Under the pieces are notes generated by a model, which saw only the letters and a list, made by a program, of their open reading frames with translations, did not search any database and had not been told where the DNA came from. Positions 1 to 7,384 of a DNA stretch of 41,035 nt are shown here, in pieces. The stretch spans positions 1 to 41,035 of the forward strand of contig NZ_BJOB01000023.1 of NCBI RefSeq assembly GCF_006539985.1, written 5' to 3'. Position numbers and translations under genes: made by a program. The DNA comes from Kurthia gibsonii (GTDB taxonomy: Bacteria; Bacillota; Bacilli; Bacillales_A; Planococcaceae). The stretch's first letter is position 1; every line of letters begins with the position of its first letter.

Positions 1-32
1 TAGCGTTCTTTTCTTTCCTACCTCTATTCATT

Positions 33-110
33 TTTCGAAGCGGAAATGGATCTAAATGAACAAATCCCGTATGATTTTAAAAAATCATACGGGATTTGCT
101 ATGTTGAAAA
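33..110. repeat. copy of the dispersed repeat end at the window's left edge
   Basis: The sequence TTTTTCGAAGCGGAAATGGA, then AATGAACAAATCCCGTATGATTTT and its inverted partner, matches 9885-9955 at most positions in the same orientation. The rest of the element, if present, lies left of the window. Confidence 0.6.
61..98. terminator. perfect 18-bp inverted repeat, hairpin, also part of a dispersed repeat
   Basis: The arms at 61-78 and 81-98 are exact reverse complements with a two-base loop. The hairpin lies 32 bp beyond the stop of the minus-strand GIY-YIG gene and may end its transcript or that of a gene left of the window. There is no long U tract on either side. The hairpin and its left flank recur, slightly changed, near 9885-9955, so it may belong to a repeat element and not be a dedicated terminator. 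Confidence 0.55.
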
Positions 111-130
111 TACTTTTGTCTCAGGCTCAA

Positions 131-508
131 TTAGTCTTTATAAAACACTTTATCAATGTTATGTTTTGCACGTAATGTGTTAATCATATATGTTTCGTAG
201 ATTTCACGTTCCATTGGATCTTCTACTACGAATACTTCAATCTTCGCAACTTCTTCACGATGATTTTTTAATGGTGATACTTGGTCTTGGAAATGTTTTT
301 TCAAACGAGGGCGTAATTTACGCGCTTTTCCGACAAATAATAATTCATTATCTTCGTTGAAGAATAGAATTAAGCCGCCTTTATCACGAGGTACTTTATG
401 GAAGTCGATGAAACCATAAATTGATGGAATCGGTACTTCACCATCTTTTAGTTTTTGTTCACGTTGACGAATGACTACGTCTGGTTTTGGCATTTCAATT
501 TTAATCAA
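131..508 (-). CDS. GIY-YIG nuclease-family protein
   Basis: A 125-residue protein made almost entirely of one GIY-YIG (UvrC N-terminal-like) domain. The two strands of the motif appear as GGLILFF (about residues 44-50) and LLFVGKA (56-62). The conserved arginine follows in KLRPRLKKHF and the metal-binding glutamate in the EREIYETYMINTL helix (about 99-111). Related small proteins in Bacillus are annotated as nucleotide excision repair endonucleases; I infer a DNA-nicking or structure-specific role. The chosen start is TTG at 506-508, because an AAAGGA ribosome site sits about 11 bases upstream; an internal ATG five codons in (491-493) is a less well placed alternative. It is a single-gene unit; its partner enzymes are not in the window. 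Confidence 0.8.
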   Translation of the reverse strand: MIKIEMPKPDVVIRQREQKLKDGEVPIPSIYGFIDFHKVPRDKGGLILFFNEDNELLFVGKARKLRPRLKKHFQDQVSPLKNHREEVAKIEVFVVEDPMEREIYETYMINTLRAKHNIDKVFYKD

Positions 509-858
509 AAAAATTCACGTCCTTTATTCATATACACTACAATATACCATACTTTTCAATAATAATCGACCTTTGTTTCTGTTCACAATTGTCACAATTA
601 TTTTAGTAGTTTCATGATAGAATTTTGAAAGGATATTTAATCATCGGTATAATGTATATAGGTGTAAAGACAATTCAGATGCAATTCATAAAATTGTCAT
701 ATGATGATAATTATTTTAATGGAAAAGACCTTTTAACAAAATAGTATGATAAAATATTGAACTTGTAAGAAATAGATTTTATACAATTTAAATACATAGT
801 TTGATTTTTTAGAATTAACTATAAAAAGAACTAAGCAAAAACAAGGAGGGTATTTTGA
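509..858. other. 350-bp intergenic region
   Basis: This AT-rich stretch lies between the divergently transcribed GIY-YIG gene and the small helix-hairpin-helix gene. I see no ORF with a ribosome site. It holds the GIY-YIG ribosome site at its left edge, a candidate promoter at 757-785 and an imperfect dyad near 693-713. A TGATAAT-T-ATTTTAA string at 705-719 partly resembles a Fur box, but the match is too weak to call. Confidence 0.6.
757..785 (+). promoter_or_regulatory. candidate sigma-A promoter
   Basis: TTGAAC (757-762) and TATACA (780-785) are separated by 17 bp, each matching four of six consensus bases. The predicted start near 792 leaves a leader of about 65 bases before the AAGGAGGG ribosome site at 843-850 of the downstream gene. 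Confidence 0.45.
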
Positions 859-1059
859 ATGAATCATTGGCCAGAGGGAGTAGCTCGACCTGCGATTCGT
901 GCATTACACACTGCGGAATTGTATACGTTAGAGGACTTGCGTGAGATTGACGTAGAGAGTCTAAAACGTCTACATGGTATTGGCCCAAAAGCTTTCGCTG
1001 CTTTATCAAAAGCGATGGAAGAAAAGGGTTATGAATTTAAATCAGTAGAAGCAGAATAA
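859..1059 (+). CDS. small helix-hairpin-helix DNA-binding protein
   Basis: A 66-residue acidic protein with a single helix-hairpin-helix fold resembling the C-terminal domain of the RNA polymerase alpha subunit. The pattern is a helix (ARPAIRALHTAELYTLEDL), then VESLKRLHGIGPKAFAALSKAM, where HGIGPKA is the hairpin that contacts the DNA backbone. Small stand-alone proteins of this kind are common in Bacillales and usually annotated simply as DNA-binding proteins; no specific function is established. The start is well supported by AAGGAGGG eight bases upstream. The gene stands alone between a promoter-bearing gap and a strong terminator, so it is monocistronic. Confidence 0.8.
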   Translation: MNHWPEGVARPAIRALHTAELYTLEDLREIDVESLKRLHGIGPKAFAALSKAMEEKGYEFKSVEAE

Positions 1060-1065
1060 ATCATG

Positions 1066-1101
1066 AAAAAAGCACAGTCGTTTGGGGGACTGTGCTTTTT
1101 T
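1066..1101. terminator. bidirectional terminator
   Basis: A 14-bp stem (1066-1079 with 1088-1101) has an A tract on the left and a T tract on the right. It can end transcripts of the helix-hairpin-helix gene on the plus strand and relP on the minus strand, whose stop codon is at 1103. Confidence 0.85.
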
Positions 1102-1102
1102 A

Positions 1103-1843
1103 TTATTCCTCCTTTGAAGAAGGAATTGCTATCTGTTGGAGTGCCGCAAATAATTTTGTTGTTTGTAAGGAGCGATAGTCGTAGGCAGCATCCTCCTGTT
1201 GATTTTTCAGAATATTAACTTCCTCATTTAATTTCTCCATTTTCTTATCGAGAAGGGCGGCTGTATGTGCAGCTTCTACGAGTTGATTAGATAGATAAGC
1301 GGGGATGTCTTTATTATATTTATAGTAAATTTTATGTTCTAAACTTGCCCAAAAATCCATCGCAATCGTACGAATTTGCATTTCAACATACACATTCTCC
1401 GTACGATCAGACAAAAAGACAGGTACTTGTAAAATCAAATGCAGGCTACGATAACCTGATTCTTTAGGTTGTTGGATATAATCTTTAATTTTAACAACCT
1501 TTAAATCTTCTTGTTTACAAATCATCTCTTGTATACGGTAAATATCGGATTCAAAAGAACACGTAATGCGAATACCAGCAATATCTTGAATATTTTCTTT
1601 TATAGAAACTAAATCAAGTGGTATTTGTCGTTTTTGAATTTTAGCAATAATACTTTCAGGTGATTTTAAACGTGTGTTAATATGTTCAATTGGATTATAC
1701 TCGTGAATGAGATGAAATTCTTCTTTTAAAATTTTTACCTTTGTTTCAACTTCGTCTAAAGCAAAACGATAAGCCATCATAAAACGTGTTAATTCAACTT
1801 TTAACTGCTTTGCTTGTTGTTCAAATGATTGATCTAACGGCAT
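1103..1843 (-). CDS. relP: small alarmone synthetase (RelP/YwaC type)
   Basis: A 246-residue single-domain (p)ppGpp synthetase: it transfers pyrophosphate from ATP to GDP or GTP. Visible motifs are RLKSPES (58-64), DIAGIRI (87-93), GYRSLHL (130-136), EMQIRT (154-159, with the catalytic Glu154) and ASLEHK (166-171). There is no HD hydrolase and no TGS/ACT regulatory region, so it only makes alarmone. The stretches YRFALD, LIHEYNPIEH and QIRTIAMDFWASLEHKIYYK resemble B. subtilis YwaC (RelP) more than YjbM (RelQ). The C-terminus runs about 35 residues past the usual 210. I chose ATG 1841-1843, seven bases after AAGGAAG; an ATG 33 bases upstream has no ribosome site and lies in a hairpin. RelP is normally induced by cell-wall stress. 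Confidence 0.9.
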   Translation of the reverse strand: MPLDQSFEQQAKQLKVELTRFMMAYRFALDEVETKVKILKEEFHLIHEYNPIEHINTRLKSPESIIAKIQKRQIPLDLVSIKENIQDIAGIRITCSFESDIYRIQEMICKQEDLKVVKIKDYIQQPKESGYRSLHLILQVPVFLSDRTENVYVEMQIRTIAMDFWASLEHKIYYKYNKDIPAYLSNQLVEAAHTAALLDKKMEKLNEEVNILKNQQEDAAYDYRSLQTTKLFAALQQIAIPSSKEE

Positions 1844-1871
1844 ATGACCACTTCCTTTCGCAGTAAAATGA

Positions 1872-1893
1872 AGCACCCCTTAAAAGGGATGCT
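1872..1893 (-). terminator. weak hairpin between aldo/keto reductase and relP
   Basis: A ten-pair stem with one mismatch and a two-base loop lies just after the aldo/keto reductase stop. It has no real U run, so read-through into relP is plausible. Confidence 0.35.
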
Positions 1894-1902
1894 GATTAAA
1901 CA

Positions 1903-2739
1903 TTAACGTCCGAAATCAAATACAGATGGTTTTGGACCGTAGTGGAAATCTTCATTTAAAGCGTCGATTTTTTTCATATCATCTTCTGAAATCGTAAAGT
2001 TGAATAAATCAAAATTCTCTTCAATGCGTTTTGGTGTCATTGATTTAGGAATCGTAACAACATCAGATTGTAAATCCCATCGTAAAATAATTTGTGCAGG
2101 TGTACGTTCGTACTTTTCAGCCAATTCGATGATTGTTTCGTTTGTGAGAAGTTCACCATTCATAAGAGGAGACCAAGCTTCTACAACAATATGATGTTCT
2201 TTACAGAATGCACGAACCTCTTCTTGTGTTAATTTTGGTGATAATTCAATTTGATTAATGACAGGAACAATATCTGTATGTGCAAGTAAGTGTTTTAAAT
2301 GAGGCACTTCAAAATTACATACACCGATTGCGCGAACACGCTCTTCTTTATACAACTGTTCAAGTGCCTTCCAAACGGTTACATAGTTTTCATCTAAGCC
2401 TGGCCAGTGAATTAAGTATAAATCAATATAATCAAGCCCAAGACGCTTTAAAGAGTCCTCATACGCTTGAATCGTTTCGTCAAATGATAAGCCATCATTC
2501 CACACTTTTGTTGTAATAAATAATTCCTCGCGTGTCACAAGACCTTCTTCAATTGCCTCTTTAATGCCTTGACCGACAGATGTTTCATTTTGATAAATAA
2601 AAGCTGTATCAATACTACGATAGCCAACTTTGATAGCGTGTTTGACGTTTTTTGCTAAATCGCTACCTTCTTCCGAACGGAATGTACCATAACCAAGACC
2701 TGGCATTTTTACGCCGTTATTCAATGTAAAGTGCATCAT
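1903..2739 (-). CDS. aldo/keto reductase
   Basis: A 278-residue NADPH-dependent oxidoreductase with a TIM-barrel fold. The catalytic tetrad is readable as Asp44 and Tyr49 (in YRSIDTAFIYQNE), Lys78 (TTKVW) and His111 (LIHWPG). The cofactor-binding end is intact as IPKSMTPKRIEEN. The size and sequence fit the AKR5 type of Bacillus (YvgN/YtbE-like), which reduces glyoxal, methylglyoxal and other aldehydes; the exact substrate cannot be read from sequence. Two adjacent ATG codons (2734-2739) follow an AGGAG site, so the start is uncertain by one codon. It is probably transcribed from a promoter at 2792-2820 and may read into relP. Confidence 0.9.
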   Translation of the reverse strand: MMHFTLNNGVKMPGLGYGTFRSEEGSDLAKNVKHAIKVGYRSIDTAFIYQNETSVGQGIKEAIEEGLVTREELFITTKVWNDGLSFDETIQAYEDSLKRLGLDYIDLYLIHWPGLDENYVTVWKALEQLYKEERVRAIGVCNFEVPHLKHLLAHTDIVPVINQIELSPKLTQEEVRAFCKEHHIVVEAWSPLMNGELLTNETIIELAEKYERTPAQIILRWDLQSDVVTIPKSMTPKRIEENFDLFNFTISEDDMKKIDALNEDFHYGPKPSVFDFGR

Positions 2740-2791
2740 ATAATCTCCTCTTTCTTTCTTAAATTACGGAAAAAAACCGTCAATTTATTAT

Positions 2792-2820
2792 TCAATAGCT
2801 TTTTTAAAAAGTACAGTCAA
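2792..2820 (-). promoter_or_regulatory. candidate promoter of the aldo/keto reductase gene
   Basis: Read on the minus strand, TTGACT (2815-2820) and TATTGA (2792-2797) are 17 bp apart. The -35 box is good and the -10 box is poor. A small dyad (ACGG/CCGT, 2766-2780) lies in the leader. Confidence 0.4.
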
Positions 2821-2855
2821 AACTATGTATGTAACCATACCCGTCCAAGACGAAG

Positions 2856-2889
2856 AAAAACAGATGCCACTACATGACATCTGTTTTTT
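2856..2889 (-). terminator. terminator of the ABC transporter operon
   Basis: An 11-bp stem (2856-2866 with 2878-2888) with T-rich flanks on both strands lies just after the permease stop at 2892. It closes the five-gene minus-strand operon. Confidence 0.8.
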
Positions 2890-2891
2890 GT

Positions 2892-3836
2892 TTAAGCTGT
2901 AATATCTTTTTTTGTAAAGACAGAGAAGCTAATCACTAAGAAAATAATCGCATATACAGCCATGACTGATAAGGCAAACCCGATTGTTAAGTCAGGTAGA
3001 ATCGTGTAGCCTTTTTCGATTCCATTCAAATCTGTTACGCTAAACCAGAAATACTTGATGAACTCGTATTTTTGAAGTAGTGCAACAAGTGTAGCAGAAG
3101 TAAATGTAATGAATAGTGTTAGACCAATCGCTAGTGAACTTGAACTGAATAATGTACCAAGCATGAAGGCGAAGAAGATACTCATCGAAATATCACCATA
3201 ACTTAATAAGTAACTATATAGTGTTTGTCCAATAAGGTTGACTTCTGTTACTTTTCCATCTTGTATTGTAAGTGATGTACCAGCAGAATCAAAGAATACA
3301 TAGCCTAAAAGAGCACTTAATGCAAATCCAACTGTAGTTAATAAGATTGTAAATAAGAAAGTTGTAATTAGTTTTGATAGAAGAATTTTCCAACGAGCAA
3401 TCGGACGTGTTAATAACATTTTAATCGTACCTGTGCCGAATTCGAACGATACAATTCCTGCTGCAACGATGACACCGAATAATGAGATAAGAGATAGTGC
3501 GTTTACACTACTTTCAAGGAAGCTTGCTGTTGAATCAGAAGCAGGTGGTTCTACATTATTCTTTAAACGATATTCAGCAATCTTTATTTCATTTTCTAGA
3601 CGTTCTTTTTCTTTTGTTGTTAGATTTTCTTCAGTGAGGAAGGTTTTATTGCCTTCAATTGTCATTTGTTGTTGTTCTTTCCAAGAAGTTGGTTCCTCAT
3701 CTCCATTCACTAACTTGTCGAATGTTTTTAAACCTACTAGCATTGCAACAATAACTGCTAATGTTAAAATTAACATGACCCATGAAGATTTTTTTGACCA
3801 TAATTTAACCCATTCATTTTTAATTAGTTTGAGCAA
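2892..3836 (-). CDS. ABC-2 type transporter permease
   Basis: A 314-residue integral membrane protein that starts with the typical MLKLIKNEWVKLWSKKSSW segment, followed by a first membrane span. A long extracytoplasmic charged region (about residues 40-105) follows, then roughly five more spans. This layout is that of ABC-2 permeases in bacitracin- and lantibiotic-type exporters (BcrB/YhcI-like). It overlaps the upstream ATPase gene by 17 bp and is its likely partner. The start is TTG at 3834-3836, eight bases after AGGAGG; no ATG fits. It is the last gene of the operon. Substrate unknown; a role in cell-envelope stress or peptide antibiotic export is inferred from the GntR/YtrA context. Confidence 0.85.
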   Translation of the reverse strand: MLKLIKNEWVKLWSKKSSWVMLILTLAVIVAMLVGLKTFDKLVNGDEEPTSWKEQQQMTIEGNKTFLTEENLTTKEKERLENEIKIAEYRLKNNVEPPASDSTASFLESSVNALSLISLFGVIVAAGIVSFEFGTGTIKMLLTRPIARWKILLSKLITTFLFTILLTTVGFALSALLGYVFFDSAGTSLTIQDGKVTEVNLIGQTLYSYLLSYGDISMSIFFAFMLGTLFSSSSLAIGLTLFITFTSATLVALLQKYEFIKYFWFSVTDLNGIEKGYTILPDLTIGFALSVMAVYAIIFLVISFSVFTKKDITA

Positions 3837-4725
3837 TTTGTCCGCCTCCTGTCATTGCTAAGAATTGATCTTCAAGTGATTCGTGGAATGGTGCAACTTG
3901 ATATACTTGTACATTGGCATCCATTAATTGTTGTAGTAGAGTCGGAACGTTTTGACGATCAATTTCTACTTTGAATAGCTGTTCATTTTGTGTGAATGTA
4001 TAACCATGTGTTTGCAGACAACCTACTGCGTCACCTTCTAATTCAAGTTGATAGTAAGATGCTTCTGTTTCATTCATTTCACGAATATTTGTTAGTACAC
4101 CATTTTGAATAATCGCGATTCTATCACACATTAACTCAATTTCAGACAGTAAGTGACTTGATACAATAATTGCCACTTGTTCTTGTTCCGCAATTTTACG
4201 TAAATGCTGACGTAAATCACGAATACCAGCTGGATCTAATCCATTCGTTGGCTCATCTAAAATTAAAAACTTAGGACGATGTAGTAATGCCTGTGCTAAG
4301 CCAAGGCGTTGACGCATACCAAGTGAATACGTTTTTACCTTTTCATGAATACGTTTTTCAAGTCCTACTTGATGAATCACTTCATTAATACGCTCTTTTG
4401 TAATATTTGGATGCATATTCGCGAAGTGTTGTAAGTTTTTATAACCTGACATAAATTTATACATTTCAGGGTTTTCAACAATTACACCAACATTTGAAAT
4501 CGCTTCTTCAAATTCTTTTGTAATTGATTTCCCTTCAATTAGTACGTCACCAGATGTAGGTTTCATTAACCCTGTCATCATACGAATTGTGGTTGTTTTA
4601 CCAGCACCATTCGGTCCTAAAAATCCTGTAATCTGTCCAGCGTAAAGAGATAAGTTGACATTTTTAATAATTTCTTTGCCTTTAATCGTTTTCGATAGTT
4701 GTTGCAATTCGACAACTGCTTTCAA
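3820..4725 (-). CDS. ABC transporter ATP-binding protein (BcrA-like)
   Basis: A 301-residue ATPase with Walker A GPNGAGKTT, signature YSLGMRQR, Walker B FLILDEPTNGLD and switch histidine in SSHLLSE. A C-terminal tail of about 80 residues follows, as in BcrA/YhcH-type drug-export ATPases. It should power the permease encoded just downstream. The start needs a choice. ATG at 4732-4734 overlaps the preceding stop as ATGA but touches its AAAGGA site with no spacing. TTG at 4723-4725 lies nine bases from the same site and gives a normal family N-terminus (MKAVVELQQLSK). I use TTG. It is the fourth gene of the operon. Confidence 0.88.
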   Translation of the reverse strand: MKAVVELQQLSKTIKGKEIIKNVNLSLYAGQITGFLGPNGAGKTTTIRMMTGLMKPTSGDVLIEGKSITKEFEEAISNVGVIVENPEMYKFMSGYKNLQHFANMHPNITKERINEVIHQVGLEKRIHEKVKTYSLGMRQRLGLAQALLHRPKFLILDEPTNGLDPAGIRDLRQHLRKIAEQEQVAIIVSSHLLSEIELMCDRIAIIQNGVLTNIREMNETEASYYQLELEGDAVGCLQTHGYTFTQNEQLFKVEIDRQNVPTLLQQLMDANVQVYQVAPFHESLEDQFLAMTGGGQIAQTN

Positions 4726-4730
4726 TGTCT

Positions 4731-5426
4731 TCATTCCTTTCGATATTGTTTTTTCATCCAAGAAACAGCATCTTGCTGCCATTCCTCTCGAATTGTTTCA
4801 AGCGAGTGATAGGAGATGACTTCACCATTCTTTAGTAGAAGAAGTGCATCTAAAATCGGTTCAACTTCATATAATTCATGTGTCGATAACACAATCGTTT
4901 GTGTTTCAGCATCTGTGAAGCGAATTAATCCTTTAATGAGTGAATCACGTACCATAGGATCTAGCCCAGAGAATGGTTCATCCATAAAATAATACGTGGT
5001 TTCACGCCCGAGAGTCGCGGCCATTTTTAAGCGTCCACGCTGTCCTTTTGAAAGTGTTTTAATTTTTTGTTCAATATTAATGTCTAAAAAATCAGCTACT
5101 TCGAGTGCTTTTAGGAAATTAAAATCTTCAAATTGCGTTTCATAAAATTGAAATAGTTGCACACCTGTTAAATAACTATAAAAATCATCCGTATCAGGTA
5201 AATAGGCGAAGCGACTACATGTTCGATGTGTCAATGGTTGATGATCTAATGTAATCGTGCCGTCATCAGGATTTTTAATACCAGCAAGTAGACGCAGAAG
5301 TGTAGATTTACCTGCACCATTTTCTCCAGCAATACCAATAACTTTACCAATCGGAATTTGAAAAGAGACATCGTTTAGAACGGGACGGTTGCGATGTTTA
5401 TAACACACTTTCTTTACGTTAATCAT
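4731..5426 (-). CDS. ABC transporter ATP-binding protein (YtrB-like)
   Basis: A 231-residue ATPase with Walker A GENGAGKST (34-42), signature LSKGQ (125-129), Walker B FMDEPFSGLD with Asp149 and Glu150, and switch His183. The Q-loop position reads YLPDTDD, without the usual glutamine; YLPE/D variants occur in this ATPase class. It overlaps the GntR gene by 8 bp and is followed by a second, different ATPase. The operon therefore encodes two ATPases and two permeases, as in ytrBCDEF-like loci. I infer that this one pairs with the first permease (5787-6557). Confidence 0.87.
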   Translation of the reverse strand: MINVKKVCYKHRNRPVLNDVSFQIPIGKVIGIAGENGAGKSTLLRLLAGIKNPDDGTITLDHQPLTHRTCSRFAYLPDTDDFYSYLTGVQLFQFYETQFEDFNFLKALEVADFLDINIEQKIKTLSKGQRGRLKMAATLGRETTYYFMDEPFSGLDPMVRDSLIKGLIRFTDAETQTIVLSTHELYEVEPILDALLLLKNGEVISYHSLETIREEWQQDAVSWMKKQYRKE

Positions 5427-5790
5427 GTGTATCAGCTCCTAACCGTTTAATTTCTGCCAGTACTTCTTCCTTTGTAAAACCAAATTCGTTCATATTGTGA
5501 AAAAATTGCTCGACAATGCGTCTACGTGTTTCTTGTCGAAGTAATTGAATACGTGCTTCATCCGTTGTAATGAATGTACCTTGTCCTCTTTTTGTTTCCG
5601 TTAGTCTCATCTGTTCTAACTCCTTATAAACACGCTGAACTGTATTGACATTAACACCCACTTCAAGTGCATATTCACGTACAGACAACATTTTCATACC
5701 AGGCGCCAAACGATTTTTAATGATGTCGCTGCAAATTCGTTCGACTAGTTGTGCATAGATGGGTTTTTCACGATTAAAATCATTATTCAT
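5419..5790 (-). CDS. GntR-family repressor, YtrA subfamily
   Basis: A 123-residue regulator. The winged helix-turn-helix spans about residues 10-78, with YAQLVERICSDIIKN, then LSVREYALEVGVNVNTVQRVY and GQGTFIT. A short C-terminal helical region follows, with no large effector domain. That short form is diagnostic of the YtrA subfamily, whose members sit in ABC transporter operons and repress them. The first base pairs overlap the permease stop (ATGA), and AAGGTG provides a ribosome site. The inverted repeat at 6579-6612 is a matching operator, so it probably represses its own operon and releases it under cell-wall antibiotic stress, as for B. subtilis YtrA. Confidence 0.9.
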   Translation of the reverse strand: MNNDFNREKPIYAQLVERICSDIIKNRLAPGMKMLSVREYALEVGVNVNTVQRVYKELEQMRLTETKRGQGTFITTDEARIQLLRQETRRRIVEQFFHNMNEFGFTKEEVLAEIKRLGADTHD

Positions 5791-6557
5791 CTTTTTAACA
5801 CCTTCTCTAACGAATATGTACTGATGAATAATAGTAAAACGAATAAAATAATCCCAAAATAAATTTCACGTACATACAAAAATTCATGTATCACATCATA
5901 TAAACCATCTACGAAATTGCTAGGCATAGGAATCCAAGAAGCAAGGTTGTCACCTGTATACATCAAGTTTTTATACCATGTGAATTCATAAAGCAATACG
6001 TTAAATCGCATAAATAAGATGAAGAGAATAATTGTTATAAGGTAACTAAATCGACCAATGTAGCGTTTGAAAAAGAGTAAAATGCCAAGTAATAGCGCAA
6101 AAAATGGTAGATTGAAAATAACTGACTCAAACATTTTATAACTTAAAAAGAAAATAATGGGAACAAAGGATGTAAGTGACGTGACATTCAATTGTGCAAG
6201 ACAGATAAATGTGCTAATGACCATTAGTACAACTTGAACAAGAGTTACAAGTAGATAATAGATAGATTTAACAAAAAGAAGTTGCCAAAATGGTACTTCC
6301 GTATGTAGCCATAAATCTAATTGTTGGGTCTCTTTTCGAATGCTATTGGCAAACAGAAAAGGAATGAGAAATACATAAAACATCGCCGTAAAAACGAGCA
6401 ATACAAGTACGAGTTCATAAAATGAAAAGATAAACACCTTTCGTGTTAAGAGCGGTAAAAACCAAATGATCAATATCGTACTTAATGTTAAAAGGTAAAA
6501 TTCTTTTGTATCCCGACGCCATTCGCGTTGGAGTAATCCAAAAAAGCGAGCAAACAT
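5787..6557 (-). CDS. membrane protein, transporter permease of the ytr-like operon
   Basis: A 256-residue very hydrophobic protein with about six membrane spans, ending in a basic tail (SLEKVLKR). The N-terminus (LLQREWRRDTKEFYLL) has the amphipathic helix seen ahead of span one in ABC-2 permeases. I do not recognise a closer family. It is the first gene of the operon, ahead of the GntR repressor and coupled to it by a four-base overlap. It has a GAGGTG ribosome site ten bases before ATG. Likely partner of the 4731-5426 ATPase. Confidence 0.75.
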   Translation of the reverse strand: MFARFFGLLQREWRRDTKEFYLLTLSTILIIWFLPLLTRKVFIFSFYELVLVLLVFTAMFYVFLIPFLFANSIRKETQQLDLWLHTEVPFWQLLFVKSIYYLLVTLVQVVLMVISTFICLAQLNVTSLTSFVPIIFFLSYKMFESVIFNLPFFALLLGILLFFKRYIGRFSYLITIILFILFMRFNVLLYEFTWYKNLMYTGDNLASWIPMPSNFVDGLYDVIHEFLYVREIYFGIILFVLLLFISTYSLEKVLKR

Positions 6558-6578
6558 AAAAGGAAATCACCTCAATTT

Positions 6579-6612
6579 GTTCTAGTGTACTAGTAACATA
6601 TTACACTAGAAC
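6579..6612. promoter_or_regulatory. YtrA-type operator (inverted repeat)
   Basis: Two perfect 11-bp arms, GTTCTAGTGTA (6579-6589) and TACACTAGAAC (6602-6612), are separated by 12 bp. The core AGTGTA...TACACT matches the inverted repeat known for B. subtilis YtrA, where I recall a 13-bp spacer. It overlaps the -10 box of the minus-strand operon, as expected for a repressor site, and lies 28 bp from the -10 of yfnB. Confidence 0.8.
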
Positions 6613-6626
6613 ATTCTATACGACAA
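6598..6626 (-). promoter_or_regulatory. promoter of the ytr-like ABC operon
   Basis: On the minus strand TTGTCG (6621-6626) and TAATAT (6598-6603) are 17 bp apart. The -10 box lies inside the inverted repeat, so bound repressor would block polymerase. Confidence 0.65.
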
Positions 6627-6639
6627 GTACTTTTTAGCA

Positions 6640-6645
6640 TATAAT
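6640..6645 (+). promoter_or_regulatory. candidate -10 box for yfnB
   Basis: A perfect TATAAT lies 20 bp before the yfnB ATG. No convincing -35 box is present at the right distance, and the implied leader is short, so this is a weak call. Confidence 0.25.
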
Positions 6646-6664
6646 GGATAATGGAGGTTGTAAT

Positions 6665-7366
6665 ATGAAAAGGTACCATTATTTATTATTTGATTTAGAT
6701 GACACATTATTTGATTTTCAATTAGCAGAGAAGGTGGCGCTCACACGTATTATGCGTGAATTAGCACCAGAAGATAATCAGCAACAATTGATTCAAACCT
6801 ATAGAAAAATTAATCAGCGTCTTTGGGCACAATATGAACGCGGTGAAATTTCAAAAAATACAATTATTCATACACGTTTTACCTTAACGTTTAAAGAATT
6901 CGGGAAAGAGATTGATGGGGAGAGAGCAGCAAGACACTACCAACAATATTTAGGTGAGGGAACACAGCTACTTGACGGTGCGCTTGAAACGTTGAAGCTT
7001 TGCAAATCACTCGGTTATCGAATGTACGCTCTAACAAATGGTTTAGAAAAAACACAAAATAGCCGTTTAGATGGTTCGGGGATTCGCTCGTACTTTGATG
7101 CGATTTATATTTCAGAACAAACAGGCTCACAAAAGCCACAAACAGCATTTTTTGATTATGTTTTTGCACATTCGACAGAGATTATACCTACAGAAGCATT
7201 GATGATTGGTGATTCTTTATCTTCTGATATTCAAGGTGCGCAAAATATAGGAATTGATAGTTGTTGGTATAATGGTACGAATAAGGAGACAGCTCATCAA
7301 GCAACATACGTGGTGCATAATCAAAAAGAATTACACCAGCTACTTGCACAAGTCCCTGTAAAATAA
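6665..7366 (+). CDS. yfnB: HAD-family nucleotidase/phosphatase YfnB-like
   Basis: A 233-residue HAD phosphohydrolase close to B. subtilis YfnB and E. coli YjjG, which dephosphorylate (often non-canonical) pyrimidine nucleoside monophosphates. Motif I is FDLDDTLFDF with nucleophile and acid Asp two residues apart. Motif II is LTNG, motif III the lysine in GSQKP, and motif IV MIGDSLSSDIQGA. A helical C1 cap lies between motifs I and II. The start at 6665 follows GGAGG by eight bases; an upstream ATG at 6644 would place that site inside the gene. The next gene begins 18 bp downstream, so the two HAD genes are likely co-transcribed. Confidence 0.88.
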   Translation: MKRYHYLLFDLDDTLFDFQLAEKVALTRIMRELAPEDNQQQLIQTYRKINQRLWAQYERGEISKNTIIHTRFTLTFKEFGKEIDGERAARHYQQYLGEGTQLLDGALETLKLCKSLGYRMYALTNGLEKTQNSRLDGSGIRSYFDAIYISEQTGSQKPQTAFFDYVFAHSTEIIPTEALMIGDSLSSDIQGAQNIGIDSCWYNGTNKETAHQATYVVHNQKELHQLLAQVPVK

Positions 7367-7384
7367 TAATGAGGTGATTTTTTA

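Noticed and set aside
705-719. Fur-box-like TGATAAT-T-ATTTTAA
   Set aside because: The right half matches poorly and no iron-related gene is adjacent.
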